From positions 69,078 through 111,682 of the forward strand of contig MNCI01010394.1 of assembly GCA_015680685.1 (NCBI GenBank): 42,605 nt of DNA, given 5' to 3'. This DNA is from Gnetum montanum (lineage: Eukaryota; Streptophyta; Gnetopsida; Gnetales; Gnetaceae). The translations under genes and the position numbers were made by a program. Positions within the stretch are counted from its first letter, which is position 1. The number at the start of each line of letters is the position of its first letter. Below, piece by piece: positions 30,948 to 42,054 of this stretch. The notes below the pieces were generated by a model. The model did not search any database, was not told the origin of the DNA, and saw only the letters and a list, made by a program, of their open reading frames with translations.

Positions 30948-31715
30948 TAATGAATGGCGAGGTATCCCTACACTCAACTATACGAATACGAGTGTCCACG
31001 CATGATCTGGTCAAATTCCAAGAACTAAGTGCTTATGCGCCTTTGTGGAACAAAGATGGGTTTATCAATCGTTGTCTTCCCAAGCTTACTTGTATAACAC
31101 GATTGTATGGTTAAGTAAACTTGAGGTACATGATTTTTTATAGTTTTTATGTCCTAGTGCTACAAAGGGGGAAGAGAGATAACTAAGTAACTAATTTTGA
31201 TTTAACTACTCAACTATGCTTTAACTAGTCCTAACACCAGCATCCATTCTCACTTGTCGTACACATCCTGAACCAGTGCAACACTATTGGGATTACCAAA
31301 CGCTAATTGTTACTAGGTTACCAAGCGTTACATGCATGCTTAAAGTGATCGTACTGAGTGTGCTTACTTAGGAGAGTTGTAGGGTGAGAGAGAGAACATT
31401 AATTAACTAAGGAAAGCATTAAGTAACAGTAATTAGCATTAATTAATCTATTTTGAATGTTGCAAGGTTTATCACAAAGTTCATCTTTATTGCTGTACAC
31501 AAGGTGTGCTCAGGTACACAATGCTCGAATAAAGATCTGTTCACTTTATGACTCCTGCTATGGGCACTCACAAATAATTCTATCTCTGGAAAGGGAAAAA
31601 GACAAGAGTTTGGGTAAGGGACTAGGACTAACTATGCAAACCAAGTGTGCTCGCCTCTTATTTATAGGCAACAAGGTAGGCCCCGATATCGCGTACGCGA
31701 TATCGCAACTCATCA
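30948..31715 (-). repeat. Gypsy 3' LTR (minus element)
   Basis: 768 bp. In element orientation it starts TGATGAGT and ends ACCTCGCCATTCATTA, matching the plus element's LTR (TGATGGG...CCTCGCCACTCATCA). U3 holds a GATATC palindrome (31684-31705) and a TATAAATAAGAGG box (rc of 31654-31666). R contains an AATAAAG poly(A) signal. The outer TG has mutated to TA. Confidence 0.88.
31654..31705 (-). promoter_or_regulatory. LTR promoter: TATA box plus CpG-rich palindrome
   Basis: A 22-bp perfect palindrome (31684-31705; half-site CGATATCGCGT) lies about 17 bp upstream of the TATAAATAAGAGG box. The same arrangement is present in the other LTR copies. Confidence 0.75.
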
Positions 31716-32820
31716 TATCCCCAAGATTGAATGAAAACTTGTCCTGAAGTTCCTTACAAAATATTGGGAAGGTATGGGATTATTGACTGAATCAGAACTG
31801 ACAGCAACAGGGAATAACAAACTCAAAGTTCCTAGTGAACGGATTGACAAACATATTACAACATTGGTGTTCATGCCCTTTGTGGTGAACACTGTACATA
31901 GATGACATCCAGACCCTCATCCGACAACTTGAAGAGAGAGTAAAGAAAATGAGGTGCGTTGCTGCCGATGTCGCAATTGCGCCTTCTGTTATTTATCCAT
32001 AGCCATGTGACCAAACTTGTTCCCAGCGTAAATGCTCCAACTTTAGTCCATCCTGAGTGCTTCCTCCTATCCCAGTCTATAGTTCGTGTAATCACCATCT
32101 GCACACATAACACAGTCACGAATGAGCAAGGATAAGTAAACCATAATCAGTTGATACCTTGCCTTGATATAAAGCACATTGACTAGGTTGTGGTTATGGT
32201 AGAAACTAGGTTAGAGGTTTATCACTGATAACTACCCAAGGTGTAGGGGTGATACAAGAAGTAGAATGGAAAAATTTGTGATAGGACCCCCATGACTAAG
32301 AGCGAACCTCCAGTAATAATAGGGTGGAAAAGTATAGGGAACAAGAAAATGGGAAAAAATAACAATGGTGATGCCAATAAAATGGATGTCATAGATGGGG
32401 ATGAAATGAGAAATTGTTGATTGCAAGAAATGTTTAAGGAGAAGAATTTAACAATTGCACCATAAAGAAATGTTAGTGGGTCCTCCCCAAAGCAGGCTCA
32501 TGCCCTTTATGCCCTGAAAAACCCACAAACCAAAGAGTCCGTAGGCTCTAGGAATGACATATGGAAACAATGGTTAAAGACTGACCCACAAGAATTTACC
32601 AAAGAATAACAATGCGTCAACCAGGAGATTGACTAATCATAAAATCGACAATGAGGTGGAAAATGGAAAGAAATATGGAGAGTAGAAAATGGAATGGAAT
32701 CCCAAGAGCAAGGTTGTGTAGAGTCCCTTGTGTATTTTATGGTTAAGGTGACTGAGTAGAACTCATTCCAAATTTGGACTCAAACCAACCACAGTCCCCT
32801 ACAAACGTTGCAGGGGCATT
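31716..32820. other. 3' internal region of the minus gypsy element, unassigned
   Basis: Lies between the pol remnant and the 3' LTR. A short purine-rich CTTGGGGATA precedes the LTR in element orientation (possible PPT). No integrase, RNase H or env-like motif is readable. A plus-strand coding-like piece (NPQTKESVGSRNDIWKQWLK, about 32520-32590) has no match I know. Confidence 0.5.
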
Positions 32821-32829
32821 GCACAAGCC

Positions 32830-32874
32830 AAAATAGAAGCTTGTAGAATGGGTGTTTTTACAAGCTTCTATTTT
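32830..32874. repeat. Perfect 16-bp inverted repeat (hairpin)
   Basis: Arms AAAATAGAAGCTTGTA (32830-32845) and TACAAGCTTCTATTTT (32859-32874) surround a 13-base loop. It lies where the RNase H region has been replaced by RT-derived sequence. Confidence 0.95.
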
Positions 32875-33230
32875 AAAGTTTGGAAAGCTAGTTTGCATTC
32901 CCTGGTCTATTCAAAAGGTACGTCCTTTTTCGTTAGTTCAACCAATGGTTTTGCAACCTTTGAAAAATTCTCAATAAACCTTCTGTAGTAGCCAATGTGT
33001 CCAAGGAATGACCAGATATCTTTTAAAGTTTCAGGTTGCCAAATGATTCCTTGGATAACTTTGATCTTTTTGGGATCTACCTCTATCCCTATTTGCGAAA
33101 TCTTATGCCCTAATACGATGCCTTCTTGGACCATTAAATGGATTTTTTGCTAGTTGATCCTTAAATTGGTTTTTACACATCACTTTAGTACTTGTTCTAA
33201 CCAGTCCAAGGCTTGATAAAAGTTCACTTC

Positions 33231-33461
33231 NTCCAAATGAAGGGAGTGCCGCCTCTTATTTATAGATATGGCAGCGGGACGCGATATCGCGTACGCGATA
33301 TCGTAGGAGAAGACGCGATATCGCGTACGCGATATCGCGGCCTAGTGTAAGTTGCGTCTCATCACAAGGTTTATCACAAAGTTCATCTTTATTGCTGTAC
33401 ACAAGGTGTGCTCAGGTACACAATGCTCAAATAAAGATCTGTTCACTTTATGACTCCTACN
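33231..33461. other. N-bounded permuted LTR patch replacing the RT core
   Basis: Single Ns at 33231 and 33461 enclose 229 bp of LTR sequence. In element orientation it is R/U5 sequence (nearly identical to the 3' LTR copy at about 31454-31552) joined at CCTTG/TGATGAG to U3 sequence with two palindromes and a TATA box, the reverse of natural LTR order. The plus-strand relative has about 210 bp of RT here (40829-41040), including the FMDD site. Confidence 0.85.
33252..33339 (-). promoter_or_regulatory. LTR U3 copy with two palindromes and TATA box
   Basis: TATAAATAAGAGG (rc of 33252-33264) with two perfect palindromes upstream: 22 bp at 33282-33303 and 26 bp at 33314-33339 (half-site CGCGATATCGCGT). 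The spacer GTAGGAGAAGA separates them. Confidence 0.75.
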
Positions 33462-34878
33462 GAAAACTATAGTAGCAATGCCTTGCAATGGTATCTAAGA
33501 CTTGGTTGACGAATGGCAACGGAAAGTGGTCTTTGAATGTTGCCATATTTAGTAGCCTAAAATCTATGCACACCCTCCATTTACCTTCCTTTTTGGGCAT
33601 AATAACTAAGGGACTAACCCATTCACTATTAGCAATGGGGTATATGAACCCAACTTTTAGAAGTTGTTCAATTTCTTCCTTAACCACTTACTTAAGCTTT
33701 AGGTTCAATCACCTCTACAGTTGTTGTTGAAGCTTCATGGAGGGATCGATGTATATTCTGTGCTGGCATATCCTGGGATCTATTCCAGTTAATTTGGGAT
33801 ATGACTAAGCAAAGGCTTTTGACCATTTATTTATCACCTTCAGCAGTCTCTCTTTTTGCTGAGGAGCCAGCTTCACATTAATAATTACCGATTTTCCATT
33901 CTTGAGAAACGTGTACTCCATACCGGTGGGCAATGATTTTAACTCAAGGGGCTCCTACTTAAACTTATTAGGGATTTCTAACTTTCCCCAGTTGATATTT
34001 TCAATGTCAAGACTTGGAAGTTGGCAATGGACTTGCTCTAATGTGTCTATGCTATCGATGTTAGCACAAGTCAAACTCTTAGTTGGTTCCATGCATATAG
34101 TTCAACTACTCTCTTAATCAGTTGTCAGCCACTGGGTGCCTTCTTATCTTATGGCTGTTACACATAGGCATCTTTGTATATTAGTCACTTGTGCATACTG
34201 ATTGCATGCAGACAATGTTAAACGTTGTACAAATCATGCCTTCTGCACGTAATTACACCCTGTGTCATTGTATGCAATGCATGGAACTTTCTTCTTCTTG
34301 ATCTTTCCAAACATATTTTCCTTCAATATTTACATGGAAAGATTGCGGATTCCTAGGTTCCTGTCAATTGTGCTTAGCCATGCTCTTTCCATTATGATTG
34401 GGAAGTCCCCCTTACCGTTGTTCACTTGAATCACTAGGAAGTTAGCTAAATACGACCATCCACAAATAGTGGTGACAATGTCCTCCACAAATCCTAATGG
34501 AACAATGATGGACTGGTCAACCAACTCTAAACGAATGTTACTCTTTTTTAATGGAGGCAAGTTCCAGGCTTTGTACATTTCTTGAGAGATTAAGTTGACA
34601 CTGGAACCTGAATCCAAAAGAGCTTTGCACGGTTTGTTACCAATGATTTGTAAATATATAAGAGGACTTCTAGGATTAGAAAATTTCCTAGGAAGATGGC
34701 CGACCTTAATCCAATCAGTGATGACATGAGTTAACATGACCGTATGCGTTGGGCATGGTGTTTGGCCTAAAGGGAGTTTCAAAGTTTTGACTGGTAATGA
34801 GGCATCTGAAGGATTAGCCACTTGTGGTTGCAAGGGTTTAGTTGGACTATTGGTTCTAAAGAAAGGTCTTTTCTTCAT

Positions 34879-36070
34879 GCAGTTGTCAGAACCAATAGTA
34901 GATTGAGAGTTAATAGCCCTTGTAGCGTTATGTTGTTGCGACTAGGTAGGGAGTTCACCCTGCATAGCTAGAGTAGGTGGTAATGGAGATATGGATGGAA
35001 GAGGTGCATCCATATGAGAAGGATAGTATGTCTAAGGAACATCACCCCTAGGAGAAGGAGTCCTGTAGTACTCACATGCTTGGTAGTGAGGTTGAGGAGT
35101 GACGTGACCAATAGAGTCACGTGGAGAGATTGGTTGCTGCATGTAATATCCATATGGGTTAGGTTGTCAGTAAGGATACTGTTGTCGTGGTGGTGGAATT
35201 TCCCATGATTGTGGGTATTGCCACTATTGATAATACTTGATTGGTTGTGATGGAGTTCCTCTTGGATAATATGTTAAGGGTTGGCAGAACTACCTTAGGT
35301 TACCTTGAGGATAAGGTAACCTTTAGGATGTTTTCCATTTTTTTAATCATGGGTTGAGTGCATACACCCCAGACTCCTGCAGATGTGAGATTACAGGGCA
35401 ACATCCCTTAGGATGGTCATATTGGCATATCTCGCATCCACTATCATTGTCTGTATCTGAATCCATAACCTCTTCGATGATGGCAACTTTGTCCTTACCC
35501 TTGTTATATGCATATTCTACTTCTCTCTTTTTTTCTTTTCCTATTCACTACCTTGCTCTCTAGACTCCTCTACTATTTTGAGAACAGTTTGAAATTTATC
35601 GTCTAGGGAGTCTCACATTTGGTCCACCTTTGCCGATACTTCTGATGCAAGTTTTTGAATAGGCAAAGTTTTCCTATTCACCATCTCTTTGAGTGGTGAC
35701 TCTTTTTCATCCTCACAAAATCTTACTCCCTTCTTTCAAAGAGAAGGATCTCTATTATATTCCTCCGCACTTTCTCTTTTCCTTAACTCACCTTCCTCTT
35801 TAGCAACTTGCTCCAATAATCTTTGTACTTGATTGGTCCTAAGCTTGGATAGTCTTCCTTGGGCATAAGTCCCAAGGGTTCTTCGCATTTCATGCCTACG
35901 CCCATCTATGAGATGGTGTAGTCGATCCCTCTATGAATAACCATGGCCAGGACAATGATGTAATAGTGCATAATATCGGCCCATGGTAGCATCCAAGGGT
36001 TCATGTCCTCCTTGTTTCCAGCCTTGGATTTGCTTTCACAGGTTGGACACTCGGGAGAACATTTGGTACT
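34879..36070 (-). pseudogene. Gypsy gag C-terminal part, broken
   Basis: Minus-strand coding-like text co-linear with the plus element's gag (about 38236-39480): the EPLDATMG-YYALLH segment near 35990, the charged middle, and a CEICQYDHPKGCC motif near 35400, a short zinc-knuckle-like CX2CX3HX3C, then a Pro/Gln/Tyr-rich linker into protease. Many stops. Confidence 0.8.
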
Positions 36071-36865
36071 TGATGGGACGCGATATCACATGGGCTACGA
36101 TATCACATATGCGATATCGCAGTGCGCCGCCAAATCTATAAATAAGAGGTGGCTCTCCCTTGTTTCTAAGTCTAGGCCTAGACCGTAGCGAAACTCTGGC
36201 AGTTTTACCTCTCTAGAGATAGAATAATTTCCATGTGCTCGCAGTAGGAGCTCCAAAGTGAACGGATCTTTATTCGAGCAAATATTGTACCTGAACACAA
36301 GTTTGTGTATGAAAATAAAGACGAACTTCTTGGATAAACCTTGCAGTGCATGGACTAAGCTAGATAGGAACTTATTTATTATTATTTATTTTTTATCATT
36401 TAAATGCTTTATTAGTTGATTAAATCTTTCTCAACCCTTCTCCCATAGTTAAGTGCATTCAGTACAACCGCTTTGAGCACGTGCATTACGCTTGGTGATC
36501 CCAACAACGAATAGCATTTGGTAACCAAGGTTGCATTGGTTCAGGGTGTGAACGGTAAGTGGGAATGGATGCTGATGCTAGTTTAATTAAGACTTAGTTA
36601 GTTAGTTAAAGTTAGTTAATTAGTCTCTTCATCCTTCACCTCATTAGCATAGGAGATAAAACAAAAAAGATATAAAAATCATATACCTCAGACTTACTTA
36701 ACCATACAACCGTGAAAAATACAAGTAAGTCTAGGAAGACAATGAACGATTAACCTTAAGTGTTCCATAATGTGTGTAGGCACTTAATCTACGGAGTTCA
36801 ACCAAATTGCGTGTGTAACGCTCGTATTCGTATGGTTGAGTGTAGGGGTACCTCGCCACTCATCA
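36071..36865 (+). repeat. Gypsy 5' LTR (plus element)
   Basis: 795 bp, TGATGGG...CTCATCA, with an inverted-repeat terminus (TGATG / CATCA). U3 has degenerate GATATC palindromes (36081-36119) and a TATAAATAAGAGG box at 36137. R/U5 contains an AATAAAG signal near 36319. The end is followed directly by the PBS. Confidence 0.92.
36081..36149 (+). promoter_or_regulatory. LTR promoter with decayed palindromes
   Basis: TATAAATAAGAGG at 36137-36149. The palindrome at 36098-36119 differs from the intact 22-bp form of other copies at three sites, each a CpG change (CG to CA or TG), consistent with deamination of methylated cytosine. Confidence 0.75.
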
Positions 36866-36866
36866 T

Positions 36867-36884
36867 TGGCGCCGTTGCCGGGGA
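36867..36884 (+). promoter_or_regulatory. Primer-binding site, Athila/Tat type
   Basis: TGGCGCCGTTGCCGGGGA one base after the LTR. This sequence is characteristic of Athila-related elements; I recall it as complementary to a tRNA-Asp 3' end, to be checked. Confidence 0.9.
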
Positions 36885-37009
36885 CTAAGTTGTTTGTGCG
36901 CTAAGTAGAACATAGGGAATTATCCACATTGTTGGGAGTTTAAATGAACCCTTAGGGTTAATCATATGAAAAATAACATAACAACAAATAGCACACCGAA
37001 TAAGACACA

Positions 37010-39480
37010 ATGTCTTCTTCTTCGAACAAAAGCACTTCACCACCTAGGGATCACACTAGAGACAGTCGGCGGTAGCAAACACATAGCCAATAACCGCCAA
37101 TTCCTCAATAGTATTGGGTGGTATATACTCATCATGATGAGTATATACCCAATTTTACCTTTATCCTCCATCGGGATGAACAACTGCGCTGGAGAGACCT
37201 GCAAGGTAACATAGTGTTACCTCTAGATCGGGTAGTCCCTAGCATGCTTCTTTGTGCTCTTGCACAGATAAGCATGACAAAATTATACGCTGAATACGTT
37301 GCGGAAGATTATGATATAAGAGATTACCATCCCACAGAAGCACAATGTCAACGGGACTTGCGGCAGGAGAGCCACCATACATTGTTGAAGGGCAAAGGAC
37401 CCCGCAATGCTTCGTCTGTCATAAAAGAAGTTAAGGGTGGTGAACCTATCTCAATAGGTTCTCCACAAGATGATGTTCCCCCTCCTAACGATAGTGAGGA
37501 GGTGGGGTATCAGAACCTACGTTCCACAATACACAACCCTGGTTCTGATCCCCATGAACACCAACTGTTCACTGAGGGAACAAAAACACATGACAAGGAT
37601 GGGCATTCGGATCGTCATCACGATCGGGGCCGTAGTCACCAAAGCAAAGGCAGGAGACATCACCATGGTGATGGCTCTCCTTCTTCTTCTCCTTCATCAC
37701 ATCATTCACCCTCTCCTTCCATGTCAGGACGCAGTCACAAGGAGCACAACGGTGAGGATAAGGGTAAGCAAGATAAGAACCCTCGACGAGAGAGTCGAGA
37801 GCAAGGACAAGGGCAGTTTAGAGAGTCTAGGCATGGTAGAAGGGAAAGTAGGGAACCACGTAGGCATCATAGATGTCATGAGAGAGATGATCATCACAAA
37901 CCCCTACTTGCCACCTGAAGTATGTTAGATATTACGGAGGCTATGAGGATACCTACAAGGCATTAAAAGGATAGTTGGATCAAAAGACTAAACATGAACA
38001 ATATCCCACGATTTGAGGGGGGATATAACACTGATCTGCAAAATCATTTATAGGCATTCCACAATGCCTACACCTTGCAAAATATTGAAAACAAGTGGCA
38101 GAAATTAAAGTTGTTTCCTAGGACACTCATAAAGGAAGCGGAGAGTTGGTACCAGTCCTTAGAGCCGGAAACCATTAGGAGGTGGAGTATGATGTTAGAA
38201 TTGTTCAACGATAAATACCAAACGTACTCCAAAGTGTCTAACTTGCATAAATAGATCCAAGGATGGAAGTAGGCTAATCATGAACCCTTGGATGCTACCA
38301 TGGGCCAATATTATGCATTGCTACATCGTTGCCTGGGCCATGGTTACGCACAACGGGATCAACTCCGCCACCTCGTAGATGGGCTAAGACATGAAACCAA
38401 GAGAACCCTTGGGACATATGCCTAAGGGAGATTATCTGAACTTAGATCCCATGAAGTTCATTGATTATTGGAGCAAGTAGCTAAAGAAGAAGGGGAGCTA
38501 CAGAAAAGAGAAAGCACGAAAGAGTACAACCACGACCCTTCCCTCCGAAGGAGGGAAGTGAGATTCTGTGATGAAGAGGATGAGTCACCACTTGAATAGT
38601 TGGTGAATAGAAAAACCTTGCTGCTTCAAAAATTAACAATGGAAGTGGTAGCTAAGGTAGATCAGATATAGGACTCCTTAGATAGTAGACTTGAACTTGT
38701 CCTAACAATCATAGAGGAGTCTAAGGAGGAACGAGGTAGTGACCATGATAAGAAAAAGTGGAGAGATTCAGGCCATGCACGTGACAAGGGTAAGGGAAAA
38801 ATGACTATTGCTGATGAGGTTGTGGATTCAAATACATACAATGATGGTGGATGTGATATCTGCCAATATGACCATCCTAAGGGATGTTGTCCAATAATCT
38901 CACATTTACAAGAGTCTAGGGTGTATGCACTCAATCCAAGACTTAACAGATAGCCAGCACCCTGTCGGTTATCTTATCCCCAAGGTAACCCAAGGCAGTT
39001 CCACCAACCATTAACGTATTATCCAAGTGGAACCTTGCCATAACCTATCGGGCAACACCAGCAGTGGCAACACCCATAGTCATGGGGGATGCCACTGCCT
39101 AGGCAGCAATACCCTTACCAGCAACCAGACCCATATGGCTACTACGTGCAGCAGCCGATTTCTCCAAGTGACTTCATGGGTCACATAACTCCACAACATC
39201 ACTACCAAGTTCAGGAGTATTTAAGGACTCCTTCTCCTCCGGGAGACACACCATAGACATACCATCCTCCGAATCCATCGGCCACTCTTACGCCAGTAGT
39301 TCCAATACCACCAACTACTCCAACAATGCCAAGGGTATTCCCCACTCAACTGCAACAACCCAATGTCACGAGGGCTTCAAATCCTCAATTCTTAGTCGGT
39401 TCTGACAATCTTATGCCAAAAGACCTTTTTTCAGAACCAACAATCCAACTAAGCCCTCAACCTCACAAGTGGTTGAAGAT
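37010..39480 (+). pseudogene. Gypsy gag with His/Ser/Arg-rich N-terminal region, broken
   Basis: Starts at the ATG at 37010 (MSSSSNKSTSPPRDHTRDSR). Three stops in the next 35 codons (TAG, TAA, TAG) all fit C-to-T changes of Gln codons. A 266-codon open stretch (37118-37918, no ATG of its own) follows. Its first half is ordinary; its second half is rich in His, Ser, Arg and Asp (SSSPSSHHSPSPS, then many RES/RHR clusters), likely disordered and nucleic-acid binding. Beyond a TGA the same frame continues with PRFEGGYNTDLQNHL and AESWYQSLEPETIRRWSMML (the retrotransposon gag core), and a CDICQYDHPKGCC motif near 38850, then a Pro/Gln-rich tail. Gag assembles particles; this copy cannot. Confidence 0.85.
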
Positions 39481-39540
39481 TTAAACATCTCCATACCAAA
39501 TACAGTTTCAAGACCCCCTTCAAATCAAAAATTGTAGCCA

Positions 39541-40092
39541 ATGCACACGGTTATGTTAACACATACCGTTACCAACTGGATTAAGGTAGGCCACCATCCC
39601 AAGAAATTATCTGACCCTGGAAGCCCCCTAATTTATCTCCAAGTCGCTAGGAATGAACCTCATAAGGCTCTTCTTAACTCAGGCTCTGGAGTCAACTTAA
39701 TCTCACAAGAATTGTATAAAACTTGGAACTTGCCTCCACTCAAGAAGAGTAATATTCGCTTAGAGCTGATTGACCAGTCCATCACTGTTCCTTTAGGACA
39801 GGTTGAGGACATTGTTACCACTGTGGGTGGTTGGTCATACCCAGCTGATTTCCTGGTGATCCAAATAAATAATGACAAAGGGGATTACTCAATAATAATG
39901 GGAAGGGCATGGCTGAGTACAATAGATGCACACCTAGGAATCCATAATCTTTCCCTAGAAATATCCAAGAAAAATACTTTTGGGAAGATTGAGAGGAAGA
40001 TAGTTCCATGCATCGCATATGGTGACACAGGGTGCCATTGCGTGCAGAAATCATGGGTGATGCGAAGTTTAACATTTCTTGTATGCAATTAG
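39541..40092 (+). pseudogene. Gypsy aspartic protease domain, catalytic Asp lost
   Basis: An open piece of 183 codons in the pol frame. The active site reads LLNSGSGVNLIS where the sister copy has LLDSGSSVNLIS, so the catalytic Asp is Asn. The flanking IRLELIDQSITVPLG and IIMGRAWLSTIDAHLGIHNL are conserved. Gag and pol are in different frames here; whether that was original or caused by an indel is unclear. Confidence 0.88.
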
Positions 40093-40452
40093 CATGCACA
40101 AGATATTGACATACAAAAGTGCCTATATGCAGTAGCCACGTGACAAGAAAACACCCAGTCGCTAATGGCTGATTAAGAGAGCAACTCGATAACATGCATG
40201 GAACTAACTGAGGGAATAACTAGTGCTTACATTGAAAGCACAGACGCATTAGAGTAAGTTCGTTGCCAACTTCCAACCCTTAACTTCAAAAACATTAATT
40301 GGGGGAAGTTGGAAATTCCTAAGAAATTTAAACAAGAGCCCCTTGATCTAAAACCATTGCCCACCGATCTAGAGTATATGACTCTTGAAAATGGAAAACT
40401 GGTAATTATTAGTGCAAAACTTGTCCCTAAGCAAAAATAAATCCTATTAAAA

Positions 40453-41340
40453 GTGATCAATAAATCATTAAAGGCCTTTGCATGGTCATATCCCAAACTA
40501 ACCGGAATAGACCCTAGGATATGCCAGCATAGGATTTACACGGACCCCTCCATGAAGCCTCAAAAACAACCACAGAGGCGATTGAACCTAAAATTGAAAC
40601 AAGTAGTAAAAGAAGAGATAGAACAGCTCCTCAAGGTTGGGTTCATATATCCCATTGCTGATAGTGAATGGGTTAGTCCTCTAGTAATCATGCCTAAGAA
40701 GGGAGGTAAATGGAGGGTATGTATAGATTTTAGGCTATTGAACATGGCAACATTCAAAGATCATTTTCCATTGCCGTTCATCGACTAAGTCTTGGACACT
40801 ATAGCAAGGCATCGCTATTATAGTTTTCTGGATGGGTATAGTGGATATAATCAAATATGAATAGCACCAGAAGATCAAGCTAAAACAATGTTCACCAGTC
40901 CCTGGGGAATGTTCGCATATAAGCAAATGCCATTTGGCTTGTGCAATGCCCTTGCCACGTTCCAATGTTTAGTCCTAAGCATATTTCAACAATAGATAGG
41001 AAACAGAGTGGAAGTCTTTATGGACGACTTCTCCACTTATGGGACAAGCTTTGATCAAGCCCTGGACCGATTAGAGCAAGTGCTAAAATGATGTGTTGAA
41101 ACCAACCTGAAGCTCAACTGGCAGAAAAGCCACTTGATGGTTCAAGAGGGCATAGTATTGGGGCATAAGATTTCACAGTCAAGAATAGAGGTGGACCTGA
41201 AAAAGGTTAAAGTCATCCAAGGAATCACCTGACAACCAGAAATTGTCAAAGACATTTAGTCATTCCTTAGACACATTGGCTACTACATGAGATTCATCGA
41301 GAACTTCTCCAAAATTGCCAAACCATTGGTGGAATTAACG
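40453..41340 (+). pseudogene. Gypsy reverse transcriptase, broken
   Basis: Same frame as the protease. Fingers KVGFIYPIADSEWVSPLVIM and WRVCIDFRLLN, palm FLDGYSGYNQI, MPFGLCNALATFQ, and the catalytic VFMDDFS at about 41014-41031, so the aspartates are intact, then LGHKISQS and [20 protein letters not shown]. About nine stops lie within it. Two replace Trp codons still present in the minus copy (IWQP to T-stop-QP near 41230; IWSFL to I-stop-SFL near 41257). Confidence 0.92.
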
Positions 41341-41399
41341 AAGAAGGATGCACCATTCGAATGGACTAGGGAATGTGAACAAGCATTCCAAACTCTAAA

Positions 41400-41820
41400 A
41401 TAGAGGCTTGTGGAAACTCCCATTCTACAAGCCCCTAACTGGTCCAGACCATTCCATATCATGATCGGCGCATCTAATTATGCCTTAGGAGTCATACTAA
41501 CACAGTTAGATGAACAAAAACACCCTTATTACATCCACTGTGCAAGTAAGAGTATCACTAGTGCACAACTCAACTACACAACTACGGAAAAGGAACTAAT
41601 GACTGTAGTGTTTGCACTAGACAAATTTAAGCACTATGTGTTAGGCTACAAAGTGTATATTCATACTGATCATAGTGCAATTAGGTTCCTCATGAACAAG
41701 CCAACGGTAAGCCCTCATATTATACGTTGGTTGGTAATCCTTTAGGAGTTGGACTTAACAATAGTAGACCGAAAGGGCATCGAGAATGTAGTCGCAGATC
41801 ACTTATCTCAGTTGCACTAG
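41400..41820 (+). pseudogene. Gypsy RNase H domain, broken
   Basis: RPFHIMIGASNYALGVILTQ (the first catalytic Asp position of the usual DAS motif reads GAS), ASKSITSAQLNYTTTEKELM with the conserved Glu, and YIHTDHSAIRFL with the TDH Asp. The frame continues through a stop to ENVVADHLSQL near 41790-41817, the usual RNase H end. Confidence 0.87.
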
Positions 41821-42054
41821 GACAACAAAGAGGATGAATATGTCGTATCTGGTCATTTTCCTGACAAAACCCTCTTTTCCAGTGTAGTAAATAATCAACC
41901 CATGGAAACAAATTGGTATAGTAGCATTCTTACTTATCTCCTTTCCTAACAAACACCATAGGGGTTGGACTTTAGGAAGAAGCAACAGTTTCTTCATAAA
42001 ACCAAGTACTTCATGGAAATCAAGGGATAACTCTATAAATTCTATTCTGATGAC

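Larger units (their letters stand above)
32880..34878 (-). pseudogene. Gypsy pol remnant: protease and partial RT
   Basis: Minus strand. The protease piece (34878-34330) retains LLDSGSSVNLIS, with the catalytic Asp intact, and a family-typical IIMERAWLSTIDRNLGIRNL. A degraded linker follows, then the RT fingers VKEEIEQLLKVGFIYPIANS, SPLVIMPKKEGKWRVCIDFR and LLNMATFKDHFPLPF up to the N at 33461. The palm, including the (F/Y)MDD site, is missing; the frame resumes after the N at 33231 as QALDWLEQVLK, VQEGIVLGHKIS and [20 protein letters not shown]. RNase H and integrase are absent. Confidence 0.88.
30948..36070 (-). mobile_element. Ty3/gypsy (Athila/Tat-type) element, internally deleted, 5' part displaced
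   Basis: Minus-strand element: 3' LTR (30948-31715), pol remnant (32880-34878) and C-terminal gag (34879-36070). It has lost RNase H and integrase. At 36070 its gag stops abruptly where the plus-strand element's LTR begins; homology to the other element's gag (plus 38.2 kb) continues to the last base. The 5' gag and 5' LTR should therefore resume beyond the nested element, outside the window. Two single-N gap marks (33231, 33461) bound a foreign patch in RT. Confidence 0.88.
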
